A DNA stretch of 64,000 nucleotides from NCBI GenBank assembly GCA_039679385.1, contig JBDKVB010000138.1, positions 62,001 through 126,000 on the forward strand, written 5' to 3'. The stretch is from Armatimonadia bacterium. Lineage in GTDB: Bacteria > Armatimonadota > Zipacnadia > Zipacnadales > JABUFB01. Numbering within the stretch: position 1 is the stretch's first letter; the number at the start of each line of letters is the position of its first letter. The notes under the pieces were generated by a model. It did no database searches. It worked only from the letters and a program-made list of their open reading frames with translations, and was not told the DNA's origin. Of this stretch, positions 25,928-34,294 are shown in pieces. A program made the translations under genes and the position numbers.

Positions 25928-26626
25928 CTACATGGCGGTGCCCACCTGGACGATGGTGGTACCGATAAACTCGCCGTTGCGGACACGCAGGGCCTGCAGT
26001 GTCCGGGCATTGGGGCCCTGGAACTGCAGCATCAGTCCGCGCCGGTCCATCTGATCGCAGAGGCCCTCGGGGACCTCACGCGAGTCGCAGCGGACGATGA
26101 TCGCATGGTACGGCCCGGCCTCGCTCCAGCCCTGGGTGGTGTTCCCCCAGTGCACCTCCACGTTCCTCGCGCCGGTTTCGCCCAACTGCTGTATCATCGT
26201 CGCGACCTGCATCTTGGAGTTGCACAGTACGCAGACCCGCTGGCACAAACGTGCTGCGACGGCAGCCGGATAGGCGTCCGGCGGGTTGATCATCAGCACC
26301 CTGTGCTTGGGGAAGATCTGGCTTTCCTGCATGGCCAGTCCGACCATCAGCGGCGAGCAGTAGCCGTTGTCGGTGGCAGCGCTCTCCGCGTAGGGGTCGA
26401 TCCCCGCGTCCGCCGGGAGGAAGGCCTGGCGCGGAACCTCTCGCATGGCCTCAAGGACCCGCGGGTCGGTGATGCGACCACTGTGCTCGAGCCGGTCCAC
26501 CATGCGCATACGGGCTCGCAGCATCAGCGCCGACTCATTGTAGGTGCCACGGGAACAGCCGCCGAGTAACGCCAAGATTGCACAGAACACGCAAAGCAAC
26601 ACTACCGCGTACGAAGTGCGCATCAT
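25928..26626 (-). CDS. Lipoprotein homologue of isoaspartyl methyltransferase, apparently without SAM site
   Basis: 232 residues. The signal peptide MMRTSYAVVLLCVFCAILAL ends in a lipobox (LALLGGC), predicting an acylated envelope protein. The mature part aligns in outline with PCMT: ITDPRVLEAMREVPRQAFLP matches TPAVTKALRDTQRHLFVP of the next gene, and QGWSEAGPYHAIIVRCDSRE matches QGWAENAPFDGIMVTCAPED. Motif I, GTGSG in PCMT, is VLMINPPDAYPAAVAA here, so SAM binding seems lost. It may act as a substrate-binding or structural partner. ATG 26626 has GGAGG six bases upstream. It is 48 bases after the true PCMT-like gene and probably cotranscribed. Confidence 0.78.
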   Translation of the reverse strand: MMRTSYAVVLLCVFCAILALLGGCSRGTYNESALMLRARMRMVDRLEHSGRITDPRVLEAMREVPRQAFLPADAGIDPYAESAATDNGYCSPLMVGLAMQESQIFPKHRVLMINPPDAYPAAVAARLCQRVCVLCNSKMQVATMIQQLGETGARNVEVHWGNTTQGWSEAGPYHAIIVRCDSREVPEGLCDQMDRRGLMLQFQGPNARTLQALRVRNGEFIGTTIVQVGTAM

Positions 26627-26674
26627 TTTCCACCTCCCCAAGGGCTCACGCGGTCACCGTGCGTGCGCCCTTGG

Positions 26675-27442
26675 TCAGTTGTGCATCTCTCCCGTCATGG
26701 GTACGAAAAGAACAGGGATGATGGCGGTGCGGCTGACTAGACCGTTGCTCTTGCGCAGGACATACAACTGCTGCTGGTAGGGCTCACCTACCGGGATGAC
26801 CAGGATTCCTCCGTCGCGTAGTTGCTCCACCAGTGGAGTGGGTACATCCTCTGGCGCGCAGGTAACCATGATGCCGTCGAAGGGCGCGTTCTCGGCCCAG
26901 CCCTGGTAGCCGTCGCCACAGCGGACCGTCACGTTCTTGTACCCCAACTCTTTCAGTCGCCGGTCCGCCTGTGTCGCGAGCGGCTCGAGAATCTCGATGG
27001 TGAAGACCTTCTTGCAGAGGCGAGAGAGCACGGCTGCCTGATAGCCCGATCCTGTGCCGATCTCCAGGATCGTCTTCTCCGGTGTCGGCTCGATCAACTC
27101 GGTCATCAGGGCAACCATGTGAGGGGCGGAGATCGTCTGTTCGTAGCCGATGGGCAGCGCTCGGTCCTCATAGGCCACCGACCACAGCTCGGGCGGGACG
27201 AAGAGATGACGCTGGGTGTCTCGCAGGGCCTTGGTGACGGCGGGAGTGTGCAGGAAGCCCCGGGCGCACAACTGCTCCACGAGGCGTTCGCGAGCTGACT
27301 GGAGTTCGTCTGGAGACGGGGGTATGTAGGGACCGGCATCCTGAGCACGGACGCAGGAGAAGAGGGCGGCAGCGACACCTAGTACTGCCACCGCCAGCAG
27401 AGGCCGACCGACCGGTCCAAGCACAGGCCGCAGGCCCTGCAT
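26675..27442 (-). CDS. pcm: Exported protein-L-isoaspartate O-methyltransferase
   Basis: 255 residues, of which the first 35 form a signal peptide or membrane anchor (LLAVAVLGVAAALFSCVRAQ). The PCMT core follows: RHLFVPPELWSVAYEDRALP, IGYEQTISAPHMVALM, motif I LEIGTGSGYQAAVLSRL, and PFDGIMVTCAPEDVPTPL. The enzyme methylates isoaspartyl residues for repair, using SAM. An envelope location is odd because SAM is cytoplasmic; a cytoplasm-facing anchor is possible, and AALFSC could be a lipobox. GAGGGG lies eight bases before ATG 27442. Confidence 0.85.
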   Translation of the reverse strand: MQGLRPVLGPVGRPLLAVAVLGVAAALFSCVRAQDAGPYIPPSPDELQSARERLVEQLCARGFLHTPAVTKALRDTQRHLFVPPELWSVAYEDRALPIGYEQTISAPHMVALMTELIEPTPEKTILEIGTGSGYQAAVLSRLCKKVFTIEILEPLATQADRRLKELGYKNVTVRCGDGYQGWAENAPFDGIMVTCAPEDVPTPLVEQLRDGGILVIPVGEPYQQQLYVLRKSNGLVSRTAIIPVLFVPMTGEMHN

Positions 27443-27458
27443 GTCACCAGCCCCTCAC

Positions 27459-27488
27459 TTGCGTCTCGGCACAGTCCGTTACTATACT
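27459..27488 (+). promoter_or_regulatory. Possible promoter before menG
   Basis: TTGCGT (27459-27464), an 18-base spacer and TATACT (27483-27488) on the plus strand. The same TATA-like patch reads TATAGT on the minus strand, so it may also serve pcm. The leader to the menG ATG would be about 185 bases. Weak -35. Confidence 0.35.
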
Positions 27489-27679
27489 ACCCCGGAGGCG
27501 GGCCCTGTTACACCTGGAAGGGTGAGTTCGCCTCCGCCGAGGGCGGCAAGGTCCCCAGGCAACGGTGGTTCTGACCTCCGGCCGCAAGCCGAGGTTCCAT
27601 ACGGCCAGTCGCATCGGGAAGGTACGCCGAGGTCAGCGCGGCGTGTCGCCTGCAGAACTCGAAGGGTATCTACCTCGAT

Positions 27680-28381
27680 ATGAGCCGATTTCTCCACCAG
27701 ACCTTTGACGAGATTGCGCCAGGCTATGAGCGCATGAACCATGCCATGACCCTTGGGCTGGACATCCTCTGGCGCAGGGCTACGGCCAGGATAGCTGCCT
27801 CCATACCGAGCAGCCGACGGCTGGATGTCTGCACCGGCACCGCAGAGACGGCCGTGCTGCTGAAGGGGATAGCCCCGGAGCCGGAGTTGGTCGTCGGAGC
27901 CGATTTCTCGGCGCAGATGATGGCGGTGGCGAAACAGAAGCCGGAAACGACGGGGATCAGCTTCGTCGGTGCGGAAGCCGGGAACCTGCCCTTTGCCGAC
28001 GGGAGGTTCGACCTGGTGACGGTGACCCTTGCGACGCGGAATCTGGCCTCCAGCGCCGAGGGGCTGCAGGGGTGCTTCGCGGAGTTCCACCGGGTACTCA
28101 AGCCCGGCGGGCGGTTCATCAACCTCGAGACCAGCCAGCCGCCCAACCGGCTGGTTTGGTGGGGTTTTCGGCTGTACGTGGCGGCCGTCGTGCCGCTGAT
28201 GGCGTGGCTGCTGTCGGGGTTCCGGCCGGGGTACGCCTACCTGGCCCGGAGCATCCCGCGGTTTCATGACGCGGACGGGCTGGCGCAGGTGCTGCGTGAG
28301 TCGGGCTTTGCCGAGGTGTCATATCGTCGGCTGTTTCTCGGTGCGGCGGCAATCCACGTAGCGACCAAGGCGGGAAGCTGA
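27680..28381 (+). CDS. menG: Demethylmenaquinone/ubiquinone C-methyltransferase family (UbiE/MenG)
   Basis: 233 residues. It opens FLHQTFDEIAPGYERMNHAM and TLGLDILWRR, the MenG/UbiE signature. Motif I is LDVCTGTAETAVLLKG, followed by AEAGNLPFADGRFDLVTV and RVLKPGGRFINLE. The enzyme methylates demethylmenaquinone with SAM, giving the respiratory quinone. The residue after RNLAS differs slightly from the usual RNFxD. AAGGG lies about 13 bases before ATG 27680, rather far. No other quinone gene is in the window. Confidence 0.85.
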   Translation: MSRFLHQTFDEIAPGYERMNHAMTLGLDILWRRATARIAASIPSSRRLDVCTGTAETAVLLKGIAPEPELVVGADFSAQMMAVAKQKPETTGISFVGAEAGNLPFADGRFDLVTVTLATRNLASSAEGLQGCFAEFHRVLKPGGRFINLETSQPPNRLVWWGFRLYVAAVVPLMAWLLSGFRPGYAYLARSIPRFHDADGLAQVLRESGFAEVSYRRLFLGAAAIHVATKAGS

Positions 28382-28396
28382 GGCACCAAAAGGAGA

Positions 28397-28427
28397 AGCC
28401 GCCGGGAAGAGTGTCTCCGCGGCGGCT
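28397..28427. terminator. Hairpin between convergent genes
   Basis: AGCCGCCG pairs with CGGCGGCT. On the minus strand it is followed by TCTCCTTTTGG, so it probably ends the minus-strand transcript from 28466; it may also stop menG. Confidence 0.5.
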
Positions 28428-28465
28428 CGGTGGTTGCCTAGGGCGTGTCTAGTCCTCTACGGGCG

Positions 28466-29248
28466 TCAAGCGCCCAGGAGGCTGCAGACCAGCTCCACGT
28501 TGTCCTGCACCATGGTGGGGTTGTCCCCGGTGTACATCCCCAGGTTCACGATATCCGACGGCTTGATGCTCGCGTAAGCATACTCCAGGGCCTCGCGCCA
28601 GGGTCGGCGTCCGGCGCCCATGACCTTGTAGGCGATGCAGGGCTTCTGGATGTGCTGGATGACCTCGACGGCACGAGGTGTGTCGGCGGGATCGAAGCGC
28701 TCTCCCTTGCCGGCATGCACGCTCCCGCAGTTGTAGAAGCAGACCACGTGGAAGTCCGCCGGTACCCCGGCGTCGTAGACCCACCGGTGTGCCTCGGGGA
28801 TGTGGCCGGCCAATCCGGCGAGCATGCCCTTGGCGTGGATCAGGTCGACCAACTGGCGGACGCGGTCCAGGTTGCCTGCCTCATAGAGGGCGTCGATCAC
28901 GCCGCCGTGGATGTAGTAGGCGATGGCACCGTTTGCAGCAGCCTGATTGATGTTGGCCTCGTGAGTCGGCGATTCGCCGCCCATCTGGGCAAACCACTGG
29001 AGCTTGCCGCCCTCGTTTCGGTACTCGCGCAGCATCCGCCAGATGTGGGCGTCGACGCGGAGGCAGCAGGTGTTGATGCCGGCGTCCTCGCACTCGCGTA
29101 GTGTCTGCTTGATGCGGTCGACGGTGTAGTAGTCCAGCATCTCACGGTCGCGCTGCGGGTTCTGATGTGAGAAGCCGCTGAAGGGGTTGCCGCCGAGGGT
29201 CAGGCGGCCGATGGCATGGCTGCCGAAGGGCACGGTAGGGAGTGACAT
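28466..29248 (-). CDS. TIM-barrel-like protein of unknown function
   Basis: 260 residues. I do not recognise a named family. It begins VPFGSHAIGRLTLGGNPFSG, contains REMLDYYTVDRIKQTLRECE, LQWFAQMGGESPTHEANINQ and AIAYYIHGGVIDAL. It ends with PCIAYKVMGAGRRPWREALE and IVNLGMYTGDNPTMVQDNVE. The alternating helices and strands, with GG and H residues at strand ends, look like a TIM barrel, possibly related to aldo/keto reductases or sugar isomerases. ATG 29248 has GGAG seven bases upstream. It has its own good promoter and lies behind the Gfo/Idh gene in the catabolic cluster, so sugar metabolism is a reasonable guess. Confidence 0.7.
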   Translation of the reverse strand: MSLPTVPFGSHAIGRLTLGGNPFSGFSHQNPQRDREMLDYYTVDRIKQTLRECEDAGINTCCLRVDAHIWRMLREYRNEGGKLQWFAQMGGESPTHEANINQAAANGAIAYYIHGGVIDALYEAGNLDRVRQLVDLIHAKGMLAGLAGHIPEAHRWVYDAGVPADFHVVCFYNCGSVHAGKGERFDPADTPRAVEVIQHIQKPCIAYKVMGAGRRPWREALEYAYASIKPSDIVNLGMYTGDNPTMVQDNVELVCSLLGA

Positions 29249-29306
29249 TGCAGTCTCCAGGGCGTCAGGCCGGCGAGGGCTCGACGTAGTATTCGGTAAC
29301 GTGGTT

Positions 29307-29335
29307 ACTTTACTGCCTGCGCCCGCCGAGGTCAA
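29307..29335 (-). promoter_or_regulatory. Sigma70-type promoter for the TIM-barrel-like gene
   Basis: On the minus strand TTGACC (29335-29330), a 17-base spacer and TAAAGT (29312-29307). A start near 29300 gives a leader of about 52 bases before ATG 29248. Confidence 0.65.
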
Positions 29336-29353
29336 CACGGAGGACAGGCGAGA

Positions 29354-29388
29354 CCGACACCGAGAAGCCTCGGGCTCCCCGGTGTCGG
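29354..29388 (-). terminator. Hairpin after the Gfo/Idh gene
   Basis: CCGACACCG and CGGTGTCGG form a perfect 9-bp stem with an inner AGCC/GGCT stem, ten bases past the stop at 29398. There is no T-run, so it may be an mRNA-stabilising hairpin instead of an intrinsic terminator. Confidence 0.45.
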
Positions 29389-29397
29389 CAGAGGGCA

Positions 29398-30450
29398 CTA
29401 GAGAGGCAGGCTTACGCGCGTTCCGGTCCGGGCGCTCTCGTAGGCGCCGAGGATCATCCCGGTGCTGATCTTGGCGTCGCGAGCGCTGACCTGGACCTTG
29501 CCGGCCTTGTACTCGTCGAGGATATTGCGGGTGACATTGGCGATCCGCCAGCCGTGAGAAGCGGGGATCTCGGCCGGAAGGATCTGCCAGCCCTGGTCGC
29601 GCTTCTCGGACTGGAACATCTTGAGCATCGTGGCGCCCGGAGGTGGAGGGGTCCCGGTGCTGGGTCCGTCGCCGTAGTTCTCGAGGATGACGCCCTTGTC
29701 ACCGTAGATCTCGGAGGTGCTCTCGGCGGCCAGGATGACGGAGCTGTTCATGAGGAGGCCCATCTCGCCGTTCGCGAAGCGGTAGATGGCCTCACCGCTG
29801 TCATCGGCGGCGCGATGAGTGAGGATGTTGTCGATCTCAGCCATGACGCTCACCGGAGAGCCCAACATCCAGTAGAGCCAGTCGGAGGCGTGGCTGGCGT
29901 CGTCCATCCACATACCCAGGTTCTGCACCGGGTCGATGTGCCAGGCGGTATCGCCCTGGAAGGTGTCCGGGTTCAGCAGCATGCTGAGGCAGTGACGACG
30001 GCGGACGATGCCGACTCTGCCGACGGCGCCCTCAGACACGAGCTTCTTCATCTGGACATTGACCGGATCGTAGCGCATCTGGAAGGCCATGGAGAACCAG
30101 ACGCCGGCGCGGTCAACGGCCTCGATGATGCGGTCGCAGTCGGCCATAGAGAGGGCCATGGGCTTTTGCAGGATGATGTCCTTGCCGGCGGCAGCGGCTG
30201 CCTCGACAACCTCTGCGTGACGGTTGGTCTCGGCGCCGATGATGCAGAGCTGGACATCGTCGCGGCCAAGGACGTCTTCGATGATGGGCGAGTAGTCGAT
30301 CCCGAAGTTGGCGGCGCGGTTGGTGCCGCGTGACTCGCTGTGGTCCCAGCAGGCCACGAGTTCACAGTCGTCAAAGGTCTTGATGCCGCTTGAGTATGAG
30401 CCTACATGGCCGTGGGCATACCCCAGCACGGCAATCCCGAACTTGGACAT
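29398..30450 (-). CDS. Gfo/Idh/MocA-family oxidoreductase
   Basis: 350 residues. The NAD(P) fold starts FGIAVLGYAHGHVGSYSSG, and the family's Lys-Pro motif is DIILQKPMALSMADCDRII near residue 95. The C-terminal domain has WHIDPVQNLGMWMDDASHAS, where the conserved catalytic H lies. Family members oxidise or reduce sugars, inositols and related polyols. GAGGAG sits nine bases before ATG 30450. It follows the zinc dehydrogenase by 98 bases in the catabolic cluster. The Gly-rich motif (GYAHGHVG) departs from the usual GxGxxG. Confidence 0.85.
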   Translation of the reverse strand: MSKFGIAVLGYAHGHVGSYSSGIKTFDDCELVACWDHSESRGTNRAANFGIDYSPIIEDVLGRDDVQLCIIGAETNRHAEVVEAAAAAGKDIILQKPMALSMADCDRIIEAVDRAGVWFSMAFQMRYDPVNVQMKKLVSEGAVGRVGIVRRRHCLSMLLNPDTFQGDTAWHIDPVQNLGMWMDDASHASDWLYWMLGSPVSVMAEIDNILTHRAADDSGEAIYRFANGEMGLLMNSSVILAAESTSEIYGDKGVILENYGDGPSTGTPPPPGATMLKMFQSEKRDQGWQILPAEIPASHGWRIANVTRNILDEYKAGKVQVSARDAKISTGMILGAYESARTGTRVSLPL

Positions 30451-30548
30451 GGCGTGTCGCTCCTCACAGCAACGATGAGTGTCGGTTCACAACGGTCGGC
30501 TATTCGAGCAAAGGTCTCAGCGGACCTCCCCGGCCTTGCGAGCAGTGG

Positions 30549-31652
30549 CTAAGGACGACCGTTGGGGCAAAGGACGGCTTTGACTACGCGTCCCGCAGCG
30601 ACGTCGGCCAGGGCTTCGTTGGCCTGGTTGAGCTCGTAGTAGCGGCTGATGACCGAGGCCCAGGGAAAGACGCTGCGGAATCTCGCGAGAGCATGAAGGG
30701 CCTTGTACATGTGGGAGAAGTCGATCCCCCAGGTGGAGCGGACATCGAGGTGCTTGCGGTTCAGGTCATGGTGCGGATTGAAGGACACGTCGCCGGCATC
30801 GGTGTACTGGCCGGCGACCACGTAGCGGCCTGCATCGCGAGTGAGTCGCATACCCTCGGGGATCGCCTGCGGATTGCCGGTGGCCTCCAGGGTGACGTCG
30901 GCTCCGCGGCCGTCGGTGAGGTCGTGGATGCGGGCAAGCCGCTCCTGCGGCGTGGTCTGGTCGAGGTCGAGGACCACATCGGCACCGAGCTTGCGGGCGA
31001 CCTCCAGTCGCAAGGAGGGAGCCCCGATCACGATCACCTGCTGGGCTCCTGAGAGGCGTGCCAGAGCGCAGGCCATGAGCCCGACCGGACCGGAGCCCTG
31101 GATGACGATGTGGTCGCCGAGGCCGATCTGACCGCGCTCGACGGCATGGAAGGCAGTCGGGAGAGCACAGCCACCGGCGATCACCAGCTCTGGAGGCAGC
31201 GCCTCGGGCACCTTGAGGATCTTGACGCCGGGCTTGAGGCATATGAGCTCGCTCCAGCCGCCGAGGAGTCCCTCCTGCGCGCCGTAGGTGATCCCGTAGA
31301 CCTTGCGATGGGGGCAGCGGGTGGTTGCCTTCGCTACGAGACAGAACCAGCAGTTGTTGCAGGTCTCGTGGACGTCGAGGAAGGTAACCAGATCGCCCAG
31401 GGCAAGCGGGCTACCGAAGGCGTCGGTTACGGTCCCGTTGGTCTGCTCGATCGTGCCGACGTTGATGTGGCCGGGGACCAGCGGGTAGGGCGTGCCGGGC
31501 AGTTGGCCGTGGAGCAAGTGGACGTCGGTGCCGCAGACCTCCGAGTAGAGGGTGCGCAGGACGGCTCCACCGGGCTCCAGGATGGGCTCCGGGAACTCCT
31601 GCACCTGCACGGGCTGGTTGGGCGCGACGATCACAGCGGCTTTGACACTCAC
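30549..31652 (-). CDS. Zinc-containing medium-chain alcohol/polyol dehydrogenase
   Basis: 367 residues. YSEVCGTDVHLLHGQLPG provides the first catalytic-zinc Cys. CNNCWFCLVAKATTRC gives four structural-zinc cysteines, IVIQGSGPVGLMACALARL the NAD fold, and RGADVTLEATGNPQ a later MDR motif. The usual GHE segment reads GHINVG, so the glutamate after the zinc His is lost. GTG 31652 is the start, with AAGGAG nine bases upstream. It lies 27 bases after the GH127 gene, so it probably oxidises a sugar or sugar alcohol released there. Confidence 0.87.
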   Translation of the reverse strand: MSVKAAVIVAPNQPVQVQEFPEPILEPGGAVLRTLYSEVCGTDVHLLHGQLPGTPYPLVPGHINVGTIEQTNGTVTDAFGSPLALGDLVTFLDVHETCNNCWFCLVAKATTRCPHRKVYGITYGAQEGLLGGWSELICLKPGVKILKVPEALPPELVIAGGCALPTAFHAVERGQIGLGDHIVIQGSGPVGLMACALARLSGAQQVIVIGAPSLRLEVARKLGADVVLDLDQTTPQERLARIHDLTDGRGADVTLEATGNPQAIPEGMRLTRDAGRYVVAGQYTDAGDVSFNPHHDLNRKHLDVRSTWGIDFSHMYKALHALARFRSVFPWASVISRYYELNQANEALADVAAGRVVKAVLCPNGRP

Positions 31653-31679
31653 AGCACACGTCTCCTTCTGCCGGCTGGT

Positions 31680-34169
31680 TCAGTCACCCACGCGCATCTC
31701 GAGGATGCCGCCGGAGAACTTGTCCTGCAGCTTGACCTCGAGACGGATCGCGGTGGTCTCGACGGGTGTGAAGCGCAGGGAGTTGAACTGGTCGAGCTTG
31801 ACCCCGGCTTCCGAGAGAGGCTTGACGGGCTCCCAACGGTCGCCCACGCGGTAGAGGGCCGTCCAGGACTGCGGCACACGGCACTGACCGGCGCCGGTGT
31901 CGTCGAACCAGTAGACCTCGACGGAGCCGATCTTGCGCGCTTTGAGGAAGTCGAGTTGCACCCACTCGGTAGTGGCGCGATGGTCCCACCAGGTGAGGCG
32001 CGGAAGGCCCTGATCGCTGGAGCGCCTGGGGAGGACACCGTCGCAGACCGCTGCGACCGAGTCGCCGCCCCAGCAGTGGGAGGCAGTGGCGGTGAACTCC
32101 GGCTTCGCCGGCTCCTTCCAGGTCACGGCATCGGGACCGTCGCCGATCGTCGGGAAGGCGCTGATACGCAGTCGAGCGCAGCCCATCGGGATCAGCGTAA
32201 CCGTCTCGAGGGGCTCGGTGGACTTCGCCGGGCTGTCCTGGAGCTGGCCGACCATGGTGCGCTCCATCTGCCACTGCGGGAGGCGCCGGGCCTTCACGGT
32301 GAGCTGGATCGGAGCGGCATCGACGGTGAAGGGCTGACCGGGCACGGGTCCTGAGGACTTGTGGACCTCGAAGGACTGCGCCGGGTTCTGGGCATCAAGG
32401 ACCAGGCCGTAGTTCCAGGGCGTGGTCGGGTAGACTTCCATCGCCGGCCACTTGTCGGTGCCGCCGAAGCGCTGCCAGCGTTCGCCGATCTTGAGGGAGT
32501 AGGTGAGAGGGCCCCGGTCGACGGATACCGAGCGGTTGTTGGCTTGCCAGGTACGGACCTGGATCTGCATCGGCAGACGCAACTCGACGCGATCGCCCTC
32601 CTGCCAGGTGCGCTGCAGGCACAGGTAGCTGAGAGGCTTGGCGGTGACCTGGACTGCCTGACCGTTCACCGAGACGCCGGCGGCACTGCACCAACGCGGG
32701 ATGCGCAGGTAGAGCGGGAAGGAGACCTGCTGCGGTGTATGGATTGTGAAGGTGACGGTCTCGCCGAAGGGGTAGTCCGTTTCCTGGGTGATGCGGACCT
32801 TCGTGCCATCGCCGACCTGCGCCTCAACCTGACAGGCGGCGTAGAGGATTGCCGCCAGACCGTTGTCCTGGGTAGCCATCCACAGGTGCTCGGCGTAGTA
32901 GGGCCAGCCCATGGCGACGTTATGCTGGCAGCAGCGGAAGGCGTAGGGGTCGTAGGCGAACATGTTGCCCTGGTTCTGGATCAGCGGCGCCTTGTTCTCG
33001 TGGTCAAGCTGCACCTGGTTGGGTGCGACCAGATAGTGCAGCGACCTCAGGTCGGGCGTTTGTGAGGGCGGGAAGGTGTTGAAGCACATCTCCTCGCAGC
33101 GGTCGGCCCAGAGCGGGTCGCCGGTGATGGCTGTGAGGAGCTGGGCGCTGTGCATGAACTCGACGGTGGAGCAGGTCTCGTAGCCCTGACGTGGGCCTGT
33201 GTAGCCGGGACGGCAGTTCTCATCCGCGCCGAAGCCGCCACCCGGGACCTGACCGTACTGGCCCCAGACCTCATCACAGTTGCGCTCGACGAGTTGGAGG
33301 AACATGGGGTTGCCGGTCTGGACGTAGTAGTGGGCGGGCTGTCGGAAGGCCTGGCTGAGGTTGACGCCGTGCCAACTGGCGATGCCGTCGGTCCACTTGG
33401 CGCAGCGCCGCTGGATCTTGTCCACCAGGTGCAGCAGCCACTCCTCGCCTGTGCGGTTGTAGAGCCACTGGACGCTCTCCATGTTGTCACCGGCGCGGAC
33501 CGGTCCCCAGAAGCCGGCGAGGAAGTCTTCTTCGGGCTGGTTGAGCTCCCAGCGGAAGTAGTCTGCCATGAGCGTCAGGACGCGCTTGTCTCCGGTCGCC
33601 TCGTAGTAGGACTGAAGGGCGTTGAGCATGACCATGTGCGGCCACAGGTCGGGCTTGCCCTTGAGTGAGGTGAGCAGGCCACGGGGCCCAAACCAGCCAT
33701 CGTCGCGAGCACTGGCCAGGACTGCCTCGATCCAGCGGCGGGCGTTGCGGATCAGGGTCTCGTCCTTGAGGACATACCCGAGGTCGCCGTAGCCCTTGAG
33801 CCAGTAGGGGAGCTCCTCCCAGCCACTGCGGCCGTCTCCGGTCGGGTTGGCCCAGGCGCTGACCTCGAAGGGAAGAAACTGGGACAGCTCGTCCAGGTGC
33901 CCGGTCATCCCCTCAGCTTCGAGCACCAGCATATGATGCAGCCAACCCTCAGGGGTGATGCTGCCGAGGGGAAGCTTGATCAGTGGGTTTCTCACGAGCG
34001 GCGCCCGGTTCGATACGTAGAAGGAGTTGGCGCGGTTGGTCGGTGGGACAGGCACAAGGGTGGTCATGGCTGTGGCTCCCTGCTGGGCGTGACTAAGGGA
34101 TGGGCAACAGAGCACGGCACTGAGCAGCGCCACCAGTGCGAGACAACTGACGGGAGACGAGCTGGTCAT
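31680..34169 (-). CDS. Secreted GH127-like beta-L-arabinofuranosidase with discoidin-like C-terminus
   Basis: 829 residues. A signal peptide (SCLALVALLSAVLCCPSLSH) precedes a GH127/DUF1680 catalytic domain of about 600 residues (LPLGSITPEGWLHHML, YWLKGYGDLGYVLKDE). The zinc/catalytic site of GH127 is intact: Glu331 and Cys333 in GYETCSTVEF, and Cys413-Cys414 in FRCCQHN. A beta domain follows (GPLTYSLKIG), then a C-terminal F5/8-type (discoidin-like) sandwich from about residue 690 (WVQLDFLKARKIGSVEVYWF). The family cleaves beta-linked L-arabinofuranose. ATG 34169 has AGGAG seven bases upstream. The cluster may handle arabinose from plant glycoproteins or pectin. Confidence 0.9.
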   Translation of the reverse strand: MTSSSPVSCLALVALLSAVLCCPSLSHAQQGATAMTTLVPVPPTNRANSFYVSNRAPLVRNPLIKLPLGSITPEGWLHHMLVLEAEGMTGHLDELSQFLPFEVSAWANPTGDGRSGWEELPYWLKGYGDLGYVLKDETLIRNARRWIEAVLASARDDGWFGPRGLLTSLKGKPDLWPHMVMLNALQSYYEATGDKRVLTLMADYFRWELNQPEEDFLAGFWGPVRAGDNMESVQWLYNRTGEEWLLHLVDKIQRRCAKWTDGIASWHGVNLSQAFRQPAHYYVQTGNPMFLQLVERNCDEVWGQYGQVPGGGFGADENCRPGYTGPRQGYETCSTVEFMHSAQLLTAITGDPLWADRCEEMCFNTFPPSQTPDLRSLHYLVAPNQVQLDHENKAPLIQNQGNMFAYDPYAFRCCQHNVAMGWPYYAEHLWMATQDNGLAAILYAACQVEAQVGDGTKVRITQETDYPFGETVTFTIHTPQQVSFPLYLRIPRWCSAAGVSVNGQAVQVTAKPLSYLCLQRTWQEGDRVELRLPMQIQVRTWQANNRSVSVDRGPLTYSLKIGERWQRFGGTDKWPAMEVYPTTPWNYGLVLDAQNPAQSFEVHKSSGPVPGQPFTVDAAPIQLTVKARRLPQWQMERTMVGQLQDSPAKSTEPLETVTLIPMGCARLRISAFPTIGDGPDAVTWKEPAKPEFTATASHCWGGDSVAAVCDGVLPRRSSDQGLPRLTWWDHRATTEWVQLDFLKARKIGSVEVYWFDDTGAGQCRVPQSWTALYRVGDRWEPVKPLSEAGVKLDQFNSLRFTPVETTAIRLEVKLQDKFSGGILEMRVGD

Positions 34170-34242
34170 GGGAAGCTCCTGAGGGGCGACGTTGCTGGTC
34201 GAAGTGAGCCCTGACGCGCGGGCAAGAGAGCGCTGAAAGGAA

Positions 34243-34277
34243 GTGCCGCGACGCAAGGAGAACTCGCGTCGCGGCAC
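34243..34277 (-). terminator. Terminator-like hairpin between galM and GH127 genes
   Basis: GTGCCGCGACGC and GCGTCGCGGCAC form a perfect 12-bp stem, 18 bases past the galM stop at 34295. On the minus strand it is followed by TTCCTTTC, a weak T-rich tail. Some transcripts may read through to GH127. Confidence 0.6.
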
Positions 34278-34294
34278 GGTTGTTGTCGGGTGTG

